A stretch of 38,115 bases of DNA from a virus: positions 1 through 38,115 of IMG/VR virus record IMGVR_UViG_3300038425_000070; one strand, written 5' to 3'. Within the stretch, counting starts at the first letter, position 1; every line of letters starts with the position of its first letter. Made by a program: the position numbers and the translations under genes. The notes beneath the pieces were generated by a model. The model worked only from the letters and a program-made list of their open reading frames with translations, was not told the DNA's origin and did no database searches. Shown here piece by piece: positions 12,837-19,653 of this stretch.

Positions 12837-13152
12837 ATTTTGGCGGTGCCAGATAGCGATTCCCGAACTCGTGCGCCTCAGCTGGCAGGGTGGTGTTGAA
12901 CGCGCCGTTGTTGTTCTCGTCCTCCACCCACGCCCATTCCTGCGGGCGGTAGGAGTGATGGGGTGGCTTGCTCATGTCGCCATAGACGTACAGCGTCCCA
13001 TCTGGGTCGACCGCAAAGCTGGAGTCGCCGTGACGTGCGAAAAAGCCGTGGTCAGGGACGAACTCGTAGCCAAGCGGGTCTTCCGGCGTTGCCGCGGGGT
13101 CCAGAACTCGGACGCTGATCTCGCTGCCGACGTGACCATGCAGGATTTTCAT
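12832..13152 (-). CDS. lone minus-strand protein, moron candidate
   Basis: A 106-residue protein, the only convincing minus-strand gene. The ATG follows GGAGGG at suitable spacing on the minus strand. The product begins MKILHGHVGSEISVRVLDP and continues as an acidic, beta-rich domain with AVDPDGTLYVYGDMSKPPHH and WAWVEDENNNGAF. I do not recognise a family. Its orientation, lower G+C content and insertion between head genes are typical of a separately regulated accessory gene (moron), possibly expressed outside the lytic structural programme. It ends inside the palindrome at 12823-12836. A weak TAGGGT on the minus strand near 13190 could be its -10 box. Confidence 0.8.
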   Translation of the reverse strand: MKILHGHVGSEISVRVLDPAATPEDPLGYEFVPDHGFFARHGDSSFAVDPDGTLYVYGDMSKPPHHSYRPQEWAWVEDENNNGAFNTTLPAEAHEFGNRYLAPPKS

Positions 13153-13233
13153 GGTGTTCCCTCCGTTGGTTTACCTTCCGACGCGCGCCACCCTACACCT
13201 GCGCTGTATCAGTGTGGTCCGGTGTCTGACTCC

Positions 13234-13275
13234 CGCGTGAATCCCACGCGTGACGTTCGATGGTGCGTAGACTCG
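13234..13275 (+). promoter_or_regulatory. promoter-like element: inverted repeat plus TAGACT
   Basis: CGCGTGAATCCCACGC at 13234-13249 contains the inverted repeat GCGTG-5 nt-CACGC, here extended by one pair to CGCGTG/CACGCG. After 14 bp comes TGCGTAGACTCG with the -10-like TAGACT at 13268-13273. The same 16-mer and 12-mer occur with the same 14-bp spacing at 31716-31757. It lies in the 173-bp divergent gap between the minus-strand gene and the gene at 13326. The inverted repeat is centred about 38 bp before the expected start, a position suited to an activator or repressor. Confidence 0.65.
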
Positions 13276-13325
13276 CCCCAAGCGAGCGATGAGGTGAAGG
13301 TGGTGACCCGGCAAGGAGCGCGAGC

Positions 13326-13685
13326 GTGAGCGACGGGCGCGCGGAGCGCGCGCACCAGGTCGCCCAGCCGTTCCTTACCTCGCTGGACCGGCACCGCCGC
13401 CGCGAAGTCCTCGACAGTGCCCGGCAACTGCTCCGCGAGCACGGCCCGGAAGGGCTGCTCAGCGACCCTGGGGCTGTGCCCAAGATGACCCGCGCCCAGG
13501 TCCGCCAGATGTACCGGGCGATGGGCTGGCGGGGGAGCAAGGCGCACCGGCACAACCTCGACCGCCAACGCAAGCGCGTGGCGCAGGCCCTCGCCCTCGA
13601 CCAGGCGCTCACCGCGGCCGACGCCGAGGCGCGCATGGGGCCAATCGAGCACGCGCGCTATCGCATCAGGGAGGCCGTCTCGTGA
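13326..13685 (+). CDS. hypothetical basic helical protein
   Basis: A 119-residue helical protein with many Arg and Gln residues (DRHRRREVLDSARQLLREHG; PKMTRAQVRQMYRAMGWRG; NLDRQRKRVAQAL). The TRAQVRQMYRAMGWRGSKAH segment could be a DNA-binding helix pair. GTG was chosen for the AAGGAG site about 10 bp upstream. It is the first gene after the divergent gap and opens the head assembly block. No family is recognised. Its stop overlaps the next GTG (GTGA). Confidence 0.7.
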   Translation: MSDGRAERAHQVAQPFLTSLDRHRRREVLDSARQLLREHGPEGLLSDPGAVPKMTRAQVRQMYRAMGWRGSKAHRHNLDRQRKRVAQALALDQALTAADAEARMGPIEHARYRIREAVS

Positions 13686-14209
13686 GCGGCCGCGCTGTAG
13701 TCATCGAGAGCCCGAGCGACGAGGTGCTGGCGAAGCTGCTCGAATCACCTGCCGCGTCCCCGCCGACGTTGCCACCGCACATTGAGGCGTCCCAGCCTGG
13801 CACGGTCATAAAAGCGCAGGCTGCCGACCGATTTCTCCTGGTCGTTGCGTACCCAGCGATGAAGGCCGACGTGGGGGTGGCCAAGGACGGGTTCCGCGAT
13901 TTCGCCCGTGCTGATGCCGTCGAGAAGGCGTGCTGGGCCTTCGCCCGTCACGGCCTGCAGCTCGGGCTGTGGCATGAGAAGGGCCACGAGGATTGCGGCG
14001 AGGTGGTCGAGAACTGCATCTACCGCGGCCCGGACTTTACGGAGAACGGCCAGTCGATTTGTAAGGGCGACTGGCTGGTCGGCTCCATTCTCTCCCCTTA
14101 CGCCTGGGAGATGTTCGAGAAGGGCCTGATCGGAGGGGCCAGCATCGAGGGGCCGTGTCGCCGGAACCTCACCCCGCCGCCCGAAGTGCTCGCGTCGCTG
14201 AGGAGCTGA
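13682..14209 (+). CDS. prohead protease, XkdF-like
   Basis: A 175-residue protein resembling the putative phage serine protease family named after PBSX XkdF. Residues about 48-165 show DRFLLVVAYPAMKADVGV, a helix with EKACWAFARHGLQLGLWHEKG (split at residues 76-97), VVENCIYRGPDF, GDWLVGSILSPYAWEMFEKG and GGASIEG. The His in GLWHEKG and Ser in ASIEG are candidate catalytic residues. In this class the protease trims scaffold and capsid proteins during head maturation. Position directly before the scaffold and capsid genes supports this. GTG start with GTGA overlap. Confidence 0.75.
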   Translation: MSGRAVVIESPSDEVLAKLLESPAASPPTLPPHIEASQPGTVIKAQAADRFLLVVAYPAMKADVGVAKDGFRDFARADAVEKACWAFARHGLQLGLWHEKGHEDCGEVVENCIYRGPDFTENGQSICKGDWLVGSILSPYAWEMFEKGLIGGASIEGPCRRNLTPPPEVLASLRS

Positions 14210-14210
14210 G

Positions 14211-15989
14211 ATGACCACGGAAATCTCCGAACTCGAAGACCTGGACGTGCACACGCTCCACTTTGTCAAGGCTGGGGCCAACGGCTTCCGCGAACTGCTC
14301 GCCAAGGCCGAGGGTGACACCCCGTGCCCGACGTGCGGAGGGAAGAAGACGATTCTCCAGGGCAACCGGAAGTGCCCGGACTGCGCCGGGACCGGGAACG
14401 CGACGACCGTTGAGAAGGCGCTGGCCTGCGAGTGCGACGCCTGCCTGGTGCTCTCGACGCTCCAGAAGGCGCTCGTCGCGGGCGACGACGGCGAGATCGC
14501 CAAGGCCGAGCTGTCGAGCGCCAAGATCAACGACCTGCCGGACAGCGCATTCGCGTACATCGAGGGCGGCGGCAAGAAGGACGACGAGGGCAAGACCACC
14601 CCGCGCTCGCTGCGCCACTTCCCCGTCCACGACGAGGCGCACGCCCGCAACGCGCTCGCCCGCGCGCCCCAGTCGCCGTTCGGCCCCAAGGCGATGCCGA
14701 AGATTCGCGCCGCCTGCCACAAGTTCGGCATCGAGATTTCCGACGAGGCCGACAAGGGCCTCACCATCAAGGACGGGGGCGCCATCGTCTCGGCGCTCAA
14801 CCAGGCGGGCAGCTCGGGGCCGTACCCTGGCTCGCCTGAGTGGGAGGCGCAGGACGCGCAGATTCTCATCGACGCCGGCACGTCCCTCGCGGACGCCGGT
14901 CGCAAGCTGCAGCAGGTTCTCGACAGGGAACAGACAGAGGTCGCGGTCGGAGGCAAGCCCCACGACGTGGAGGATGTCTTCGACCTCGAAGACGCGCTCA
15001 GCGCGTTGGACGCAGTGCTCGGCATCACAGCACGGATGGCTTTCACGGAGCAAGCCGAAGGCCAGGCCGCGGGCGTGTCGAAGGCTGGACGGAGGTTGTC
15101 GGGCGTGTCGGTCGACAAGGTCGTCGCGGCACGGACAGCGGCCGACCAGTTGCGTACTCACCTAACCGACTTGCTCGGTCCGGACGATCCGGCCGCGGCG
15201 GGCGGTAAGACCGCCACGAAAGGGGCGTTCGACATGGAAATGACCCAAGAGCAGTTCGACGCGGCTGTGACCGCCAAGGCCGGAGAGGTCGCCGCCAAGG
15301 CGATTGCCGACCACGAGGCGGAGAAGGCCAAGGTCGAAGCGGATGCCGTGAAGGCGGCAGCCGACGAGAAGGCCGCGAAGAAGGCGGCCAAGAAGGCGAA
15401 GCAAGAGAAGCGGGCAACCAAGGTCGCGGCGGCAGCCAAGGCCGAGGCGGACCGCAGGGCGACGATGAGCGACACCGAGCGGGTGGCGGACGACGCGGCG
15501 AAGGCCGAGGCCGACAAGGCCAAGGCGGACGCGGCGATGCTCCGTACCCTCGCCAAGCTCGTCGCCAAGAAGGGTGACGCCGACGCGCTCATCCGGGCGG
15601 CCAAGGCCGTCCAGAGGGGCGAAGCTCCCGACGAGACGCGGAAGGAAATCGCAGAGCTCCGCGCGACGGTCGAGAAGGTTGCCGGCGAGGTCCCCCACTC
15701 CGGGAGGTTCCCACTCAGCCCCGGAGCAGGCACGGACGCAGCCGCGGCAGCGTTGAAGGCGTTGGCGGGGTTCACCCGCGGTGACGGCATCGGCGGGGAG
15801 ACCCAGGAAGCCGTCGCCAAGAGCTTCGACGACCGCATCGAAGCGGCCGTGAAGGCTGGCAACGACATGGAGGCCGACTGGCTCCGTGCCGAGAAGGCCC
15901 GCATCATCATGACCAGGGCCGAGATCGGCCGCGGTTTCCCGACGGACGGCGGACCCGAGAAGGTCCCGTCCCCGGCGGTGCCGCGGTAG
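14211..15989 (+). CDS. probable scaffold protein with zinc knuckles
   Basis: A 592-residue protein between protease and capsid genes. Residues about 38-61 have two DnaJ-type knuckles (CPTCGG...CPDCAGTG), followed by CECDAC (about 72-77). Residues about 136-175 carry a HFPVHDEAHARNALAR segment and AMPKIRAACHKFGIEI, like a module seen in other phage head proteins. The centre and C-terminus (about 345-500) are Ala/Lys/Glu-rich coiled coil, as expected for scaffold. It would template capsid assembly and be removed by the protease. The zinc knuckles are unusual for scaffold. A fused enzyme or capsid-associated protein is an alternative. Confidence 0.65.
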   Translation: MTTEISELEDLDVHTLHFVKAGANGFRELLAKAEGDTPCPTCGGKKTILQGNRKCPDCAGTGNATTVEKALACECDACLVLSTLQKALVAGDDGEIAKAELSSAKINDLPDSAFAYIEGGGKKDDEGKTTPRSLRHFPVHDEAHARNALARAPQSPFGPKAMPKIRAACHKFGIEISDEADKGLTIKDGGAIVSALNQAGSSGPYPGSPEWEAQDAQILIDAGTSLADAGRKLQQVLDREQTEVAVGGKPHDVEDVFDLEDALSALDAVLGITARMAFTEQAEGQAAGVSKAGRRLSGVSVDKVVAARTAADQLRTHLTDLLGPDDPAAAGGKTATKGAFDMEMTQEQFDAAVTAKAGEVAAKAIADHEAEKAKVEADAVKAAADEKAAKKAAKKAKQEKRATKVAAAAKAEADRRATMSDTERVADDAAKAEADKAKADAAMLRTLAKLVAKKGDADALIRAAKAVQRGEAPDETRKEIAELRATVEKVAGEVPHSGRFPLSPGAGTDAAAAALKALAGFTRGDGIGGETQEAVAKSFDDRIEAAVKAGNDMEADWLRAEKARIIMTRAEIGRGFPTDGGPEKVPSPAVPR

Positions 15990-16003
15990 CAACACCCACA
16001 GAA

Positions 16004-16027
16004 GGCGCGCGCGATCCCGCGCGTGCC
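16004..16027 (+). terminator. GC-rich hairpin before the capsid gene
   Basis: GGCGCGCGCG (16004-16013) pairs with CGCGCGTGCC (16018-16027) with one G-U pair and a 4-nt ATCC loop. It sits in the 68-bp gap between the scaffold and capsid genes, upstream of AAGGAG. There is no T tract. It could attenuate read-through, mark an mRNA processing point or protect the capsid mRNA 5' end. Confidence 0.45.
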
Positions 16028-16057
16028 CGGACATCGACGTAAGGAGCACAACCCAAG

Positions 16058-17557
16058 ATGAGTGCTGGAGCCGATCTCCTCGGCGTGACCGAGGAGACCT
16101 TCAACGCGATCAAGGGGACCCTCACCACCGGCCTCACGGCCTCGACCGGCCTGCAAGGTGTGAACCTGCAGGACTACGTGTCGTTGGTCCCGTGCAAGAC
16201 GCCGACCAGGGACTCCCTGCCGCGTGTAGCGGCACCGCAAGGTGCCCAGTACGCCTACTGGCGCACGTTCCTCAACGTGAACGCCCTCCAGGCGGACGGT
16301 GCCGAGCCCACCGACTTCGGCGGTTCGGCAACCGAGATGGACCTGCAGAACGTCTTCGCGCCCTTTGGTCTCATCGCCAAGCACGGCATCGTGACCGAGG
16401 ACGCCATCGCCCTGGCCGGCGGCTACGCCGACGCCCTGGCGGTGCAGACCCTGGAGACGATGAAGCAGGAGTTCATCACCGAGAACATCAACGTCCTGCA
16501 CTCGCAAGCGTACGCCGTCCCAACCCTTGGAACCATCTCGCTCTCGGTGAGCGCGACGAATGGCTACATCGGCTCGGGCGCGACCGCCTACGTGTGGGTC
16601 GCGGCCCGCAGCGGGAAGAACTACTTCTACGGCGGGTCGGGACCGGCCAGCGCGTCGTCCCACACCTCTGTCGGGACCACGTCGACGACGAACTCCGTCT
16701 CGGCGTTCATCCCGGCGGTGCGGACGGCGGTGGCCTGGGACTGGTTCGTGGGTTCGTCCTCGTCCAACGGGGTCTACTACACGACCACGACCGTGAACTC
16801 GGTGACCATCACGACCATCCCCACGACCCCGCAGGCGGTTCCGAGCCTGGCGCTGATCTCCAGCGTCCAGCCGACGACCCCGCCGACGGCGGACACGTCC
16901 TACCAGTCCTACTGGATCAACGGCTACGTGGCCTCGATCCTCGGCGACTGGTCGACGGGTGCGTTCGGTTCGTCCTACGTGACGCCCGGACAGGGCACCG
17001 CGCAGGGGTCCATCTTCACCTCGCTCGACGGCGGGCAGTTCCACGTCGAAGGCGCGGCGATCCTGGAGCTCGACGAGCTGGACCTGGCGATCTACAACAA
17101 CTACCCGGGGGTCTCCCCGGCGCGGTTCATCGTCGGCACCCAGATCGTGAACGACCTGGCCAACGCGGCCCTGTCGTCCCCCCAGGCGATCCTGTTCTAC
17201 CAGGGCGCCCTGGAGGACCGGCAGCGGCTGGTCATGGGCGGCACGGTGGCGAACTACCTGAACAAGACCGACGGGCAGACGCAGATCGAAATCTTCGTCG
17301 ACCCGTACATGGTGCCGGGCGAGCTCATCGCCGAGGTGCGTGCGGTCCCGTTCATGGGTTCCAACGTGAAGACGGCAAGCCGAGTCGAGACGCTGCGTGA
17401 CTACCAGCGCTTCGACTACTTCCCGAACTACGTCGCCAACTCCTCGGCCGGCGGCCCGCGTCACGAGTTCGACGTGCGCTGCTTCGAGGCGTTCGAGACG
17501 GTGGTCGGGCCGACGATGGCGGTCCTCGCCAACATCGCCCCCGGGCTCGCCTCTTAA
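16058..17557 (+). CDS. major capsid protein
   Basis: A 499-residue protein with the layout of an HK97-type major capsid protein: an N-terminal helical arm (about 1-50), a long helix with GIVTEDAIALAGGYADALAVQTLETMKQ-type sequence (residues 110-137), a spine and domain with FTSLDGGQFHVEG and YQGALEDRQRLVMGG, and a late IEIFVDPYMVPGE strand. Residues about 152-255 are a Thr/Ser-rich beta domain (TISLSVSATNGYIGSG, AVAWDWFVGSSSSNGVYY) with an Ig or fibronectin-type look that interrupts the fold and would project from the capsid surface. Position after protease and scaffold and before a strong hairpin supports the call. The ribosome-binding site is AAGGAG, 11 bp before ATG. Confidence 0.85.
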   Translation: MSAGADLLGVTEETFNAIKGTLTTGLTASTGLQGVNLQDYVSLVPCKTPTRDSLPRVAAPQGAQYAYWRTFLNVNALQADGAEPTDFGGSATEMDLQNVFAPFGLIAKHGIVTEDAIALAGGYADALAVQTLETMKQEFITENINVLHSQAYAVPTLGTISLSVSATNGYIGSGATAYVWVAARSGKNYFYGGSGPASASSHTSVGTTSTTNSVSAFIPAVRTAVAWDWFVGSSSSNGVYYTTTTVNSVTITTIPTTPQAVPSLALISSVQPTTPPTADTSYQSYWINGYVASILGDWSTGAFGSSYVTPGQGTAQGSIFTSLDGGQFHVEGAAILELDELDLAIYNNYPGVSPARFIVGTQIVNDLANAALSSPQAILFYQGALEDRQRLVMGGTVANYLNKTDGQTQIEIFVDPYMVPGELIAEVRAVPFMGSNVKTASRVETLRDYQRFDYFPNYVANSSAGGPRHEFDVRCFEAFETVVGPTMAVLANIAPGLAS

Positions 17558-17568
17558 CGACAACGGAA

Positions 17569-17606
17569 GGGGACCGGCGGGTGCTCCTGTCCACCCGCCG
17601 GTCTCC
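17569..17606 (+). terminator. strong hairpin after the capsid gene
   Basis: GGGGACCGGCGGGTG (17569-17583) pairs with CACCCGCCGGTCTCC (17592-17606): fourteen Watson-Crick pairs plus one G-T, with an 8-nt loop. It starts 12 bp after the capsid stop. There is no T tract. A terminator or attenuator here would give more capsid than downstream message, as is common for capsid genes. Confidence 0.7.
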
Positions 17607-17641
17607 GCTGGCAGGGACAGGAACGAGACAGGGAGGCAGGA

Positions 17642-18085
17642 ATGTTCATCAAGCACTTCGCCAAGAAGACTTGGCGTGAAAAGAGCCCGGTCAACCCCGG
17701 CCACAGCGTCACGACCTACCAGTGGACCGGGAGCGGCACGACCAAGATCGTCCACGGTGAGCGCGAGTACGAGGCCGACGACAACGGCTGGATCGACGCA
17801 CCGCCCGACGTGGTCGAGACGTACCTGCGGATGCACGTCACGGTCGGCCGCGGCGACCAGTCCACATGGATGACGCAGCCCGACGCCCAGGCCCAGGTCC
17901 GGGCGGGGTTCATGGACGAGGCCGAATCGGTCTTGGGCAAGACCGTCGTGCCCGTGCTCACGCGCCCGCGGCTCGTCGCGCCCCCGCTCCCGGCCGCGCG
18001 TCCCCGCCCTACGCCCCCCCCGCGGCGGGGACCGGCCAACCGCGGGCTGGGGGACGACGGCGCACGCCCGCCGTCTGCTTCGTAG
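17642..18085 (+). CDS. small protein after capsid, with Pro-rich tail
   Basis: A 147-residue frame with a strong GGGAGG site before the ATG. Residues 1-95 form a small beta-rich domain (FIKHFAKKTWREKSPVNPGH; TKIVHGEREYEADDNGWIDAP; VETYLRMHVTVGRG). Residues about 100-130 become Pro/Arg-rich (APPLPAARPRPTPPPRR). The position behind the capsid gene suits a head decoration or connector protein. The tail runs through a run of eight C at 18014-18021, where a -1 shift would replace the last 21 residues with the EPWC domain encoded in the overlapping frame. The family is not recognised. Confidence 0.7.
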   Translation: MFIKHFAKKTWREKSPVNPGHSVTTYQWTGSGTTKIVHGEREYEADDNGWIDAPPDVVETYLRMHVTVGRGDQSTWMTQPDAQAQVRAGFMDEAESVLGKTVVPVLTRPRLVAPPLPAARPRPTPPPRRGPANRGLGDDGARPPSAS

Positions 18086-18636
18086 CGGTCCACGCCCACC
18101 CACTGGCGCTCGCGGCCCTGCGGCGCTTCGCACCGGGAGCGGTGGTCGTCACGGTCAAGGCGGGCGACACGACGGCCTACAGCCGCACCTGGGCCGAGTG
18201 GTGGGCCGCTGGCGAGGCGTTCGCTCTCGTCGAGCAGGACATCGAGATTCACGGCACGGTGCTCTCGCAGTTCCGGCGCTGCGCGGAGCCCTGGTGCGTC
18301 TTCCCCTACAACGGCCCCGGCTACGGCGGCGTGGGAGGCGACCCGGTCCTCTACGGCGCGCTCGGCTGCGTCCGGTTCTCCGCGGCACTGCTCGCGGCCG
18401 AGCCGGACCTGCCCGCCTACGTGGGCGCCATCGACGACGCGCCGGGGCTCGCCCGCGGGGACTGGCGGAGGCTCGACGCGCGCGTCCTCGGGGCATTGCG
18501 TGACCGCGGGTACTCCCCGCACCTACACTGGCCCGAAGTGGCACACCACAGGCGCTACCACGGGCTGTGCGCGTGTGGCCGCGAGCACGAGGCGTACCCG
18601 GTGGACACGGAGGGGCGCTATGCGCCCGAGGGGTGA
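17866..18636 (+). CDS. EPWC-motif glycan enzyme-like domain, probable frameshift product
   Basis: The recognisable domain begins near residue 66 of this frame (AVCFVAVHAHPLALAALRR) and contains WWAAGEAFALVEQDIEIHG, CAEPWCVFPYNGPGYGG and LGCVRFSAALL. It is a clear paralogue of the protein at 23747-24247. No ATG or GTG lies just before the domain; the only upstream ATG (17866) would overlap the preceding gene by 220 bp and translate a low-complexity Arg/Pro/Gly stretch. A -1 shift at the C8 run in the preceding gene would fuse the domain to it, giving about 331 residues. The domain resembles small GT-A-like proteins of the surrounding glycan cluster, but its activity is unknown. The start given is the outermost possible. 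Confidence 0.6.
   Translation: MDDAARRPGPGPGGVHGRGRIGLGQDRRARAHAPAARRAPAPGRASPPYAPPAAGTGQPRAGGRRRTPAVCFVAVHAHPLALAALRRFAPGAVVVTVKAGDTTAYSRTWAEWWAAGEAFALVEQDIEIHGTVLSQFRRCAEPWCVFPYNGPGYGGVGGDPVLYGALGCVRFSAALLAAEPDLPAYVGAIDDAPGLARGDWRRLDARVLGALRDRGYSPHLHWPEVAHHRRYHGLCACGREHEAYPVDTEGRYAPEG
18014..18022 (+). other. candidate -1 frameshift site (C8 run)
   Basis: Eight C followed by G. In the frame of the 17642 gene the codons are CCC CCC CCG, so the heptamer C CCC CCG (18016-18022) fits the X XXY YYZ rule. Slipping back one base continues directly into the EPWC domain frame (next codon at 18022). G-rich sequence just downstream could form structure. A single missed C in sequencing or a real indel would give the same picture. 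Confidence 0.45.
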
Positions 18637-18641
18637 GGCCG

Positions 18642-18824
18642 ATGGATGATAAGCAGGGCGCCCGTGAGATACGAACCGTCGATGTCGTTTTTGACGGTCC
18701 ACCTGGGCCAGTCGCGGGAAGATTCGTAGAGGTCGAGGACGAGACCGCGGCAAGCGTGAAGGTCGGCGAGTGGGTTGAGCGCGACGACGGCTATTGGGCG
18801 CTCCGTCTCCGGGTGGCTGAGTGA
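18642..18824 (+). CDS. small conserved-looking phage protein
   Basis: A 60-residue acidic, beta-rich protein: IRTVDVVFDGPPGPVAGRFV, ETAASVKVGEWVERDDGYWAL, ending LRVAE. I recall similar short phage proteins with VFDGPPGP...GRFVEVED and GEWV..GYW, of unknown role. ATG was chosen because GAGGGGTGAGG lies directly upstream and the stop overlaps the next GTG (GTGA). It may regulate or accompany the glycan genes that follow. Confidence 0.7.
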   Translation: MDDKQGAREIRTVDVVFDGPPGPVAGRFVEVEDETAASVKVGEWVERDDGYWALRLRVAE

Positions 18825-18952
18825 GGGGCTACCTGGCCTACCTCCTGCGACGCTTCCGCACCGCGTGGAGCGGAGTACCCGTGTGCCGTACCCGCCGTTG
18901 CGGGAGGCAACGCGATTACTGGGCGGGCGACTTCTGCAAGCTGCACCGATGA
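18821..18952 (+). CDS. 43-residue zinc-finger-like protein
   Basis: A tiny protein framed by overlaps on both sides (GTGA start, ATGA at the end). After a basic helical opening (GYLAYLLRRFRTAW) it has VCRTRRCGRQRDYWAGDFCKLH, a C-x5-C..C-x2-H pattern similar to the CKLHGG cluster of the probable small terminase at 3269. A zinc-stabilised nucleic acid-binding peptide is plausible. Its overlaps and cysteine spacing make it a likely real gene. Confidence 0.65.
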   Translation: MRGYLAYLLRRFRTAWSGVPVCRTRRCGRQRDYWAGDFCKLHR

Positions 18953-19653
18953 CCGTCACCGTCATCATGCCCGTGTACGAAGCGGCCGACTGCCTGCCCG
19001 CGGCCATCGGCTCGGTCATGGCCCAGACCTACGAGGACTGGGAGCTGGTCGCCGTCGATGACAACTCAGCCGACCCGCGGGTCATGCAAATACTCGACGC
19101 CGCGGGACGTGACCCGCGCGTGTTCGTCGTCCATCTCGGCACGACCGAGGACGAGCGCCGGCAGTCGGTCCGGTACGCGACGATCTTCAACCTCTGCGCG
19201 GAAATCGCCGAGGGCCATCTGACCTTCCTCTGCGGCGACGACTTCTACTACCCGGATCGGTTAGAACGGATGGTGCGGAAGCTCGACGAGGGCAACGACG
19301 TGGTCTACGGCGCGCAGCGGCTGGTCCCGATGCCGGGGGAGTACGGCGAGCGCGTGCTGCACGGCACGGAGGCGATCCGCCACTGCCAAGGAGTCTTGAC
19401 CGACGCCTACCACAAGGTTGACCTCAACTCGGTCATGGTGACGCACACGGCGTTTGACATGGCTGGCGGGTTTCCAGACCGCCCGCCGACGCCGCAGATG
19501 TGGCGCGAAGCCGACGCCTTGTTCTGGCAGCGCCTAGCGTTCGCCGGTTACGTCTTCGTCCCGGTCGATGATCCGGAGCGGCCGACCGACTGCAAGCGCT
19601 ACAGAGACGACGGGGCAGATGCCCGCGTGATTCGAGGGGAGACGCCGTGGTGA
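18949..19653 (+). CDS. GT2-type glycosyltransferase
   Basis: A 234-residue GT-A fold glycosyltransferase of family 2 type: N-terminal VTVIMPVYEAADCLPAAIGS, QTYEDWELVAVDDNSAD (nucleotide-sugar binding), then FLCGDDFYYPDRLERMV with the metal-binding acidic pair, and a late MWREADALFWQRLAF segment. No membrane span. It would transfer a sugar from a nucleotide sugar to an unknown acceptor in the cytoplasm. It starts with an ATGA overlap and ends with a GTGA overlap into a second transferase, so the cluster is translationally coupled. Confidence 0.85.
   Translation: MTVTVIMPVYEAADCLPAAIGSVMAQTYEDWELVAVDDNSADPRVMQILDAAGRDPRVFVVHLGTTEDERRQSVRYATIFNLCAEIAEGHLTFLCGDDFYYPDRLERMVRKLDEGNDVVYGAQRLVPMPGEYGERVLHGTEAIRHCQGVLTDAYHKVDLNSVMVTHTAFDMAGGFPDRPPTPQMWREADALFWQRLAFAGYVFVPVDDPERPTDCKRYRDDGADARVIRGETPW

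Noticed and set aside
13294-13329. An 11-codon GTG frame overlapping the start of the gene at 13326
   Set aside because: It has a GTGA overlap like the terminase leader, but no suitably spaced -10 box, and the downstream gene has its own AAGGAG site, so coupling is not needed.
15158-18133. A 991-residue minus-strand frame across the scaffold and capsid genes
   Set aside because: It runs through two well-supported + strand genes and two intergenic hairpins, is rich in Arg/Gly/Val as expected for an antisense frame in G+C-rich DNA, and has no recognisable domain.
18531-18540. CCTACACTG resembling the GTCCTACACTGAG element
   Set aside because: Only part of the 13-mer matches, it lies inside a coding region, and no start codon follows at the distance seen elsewhere.
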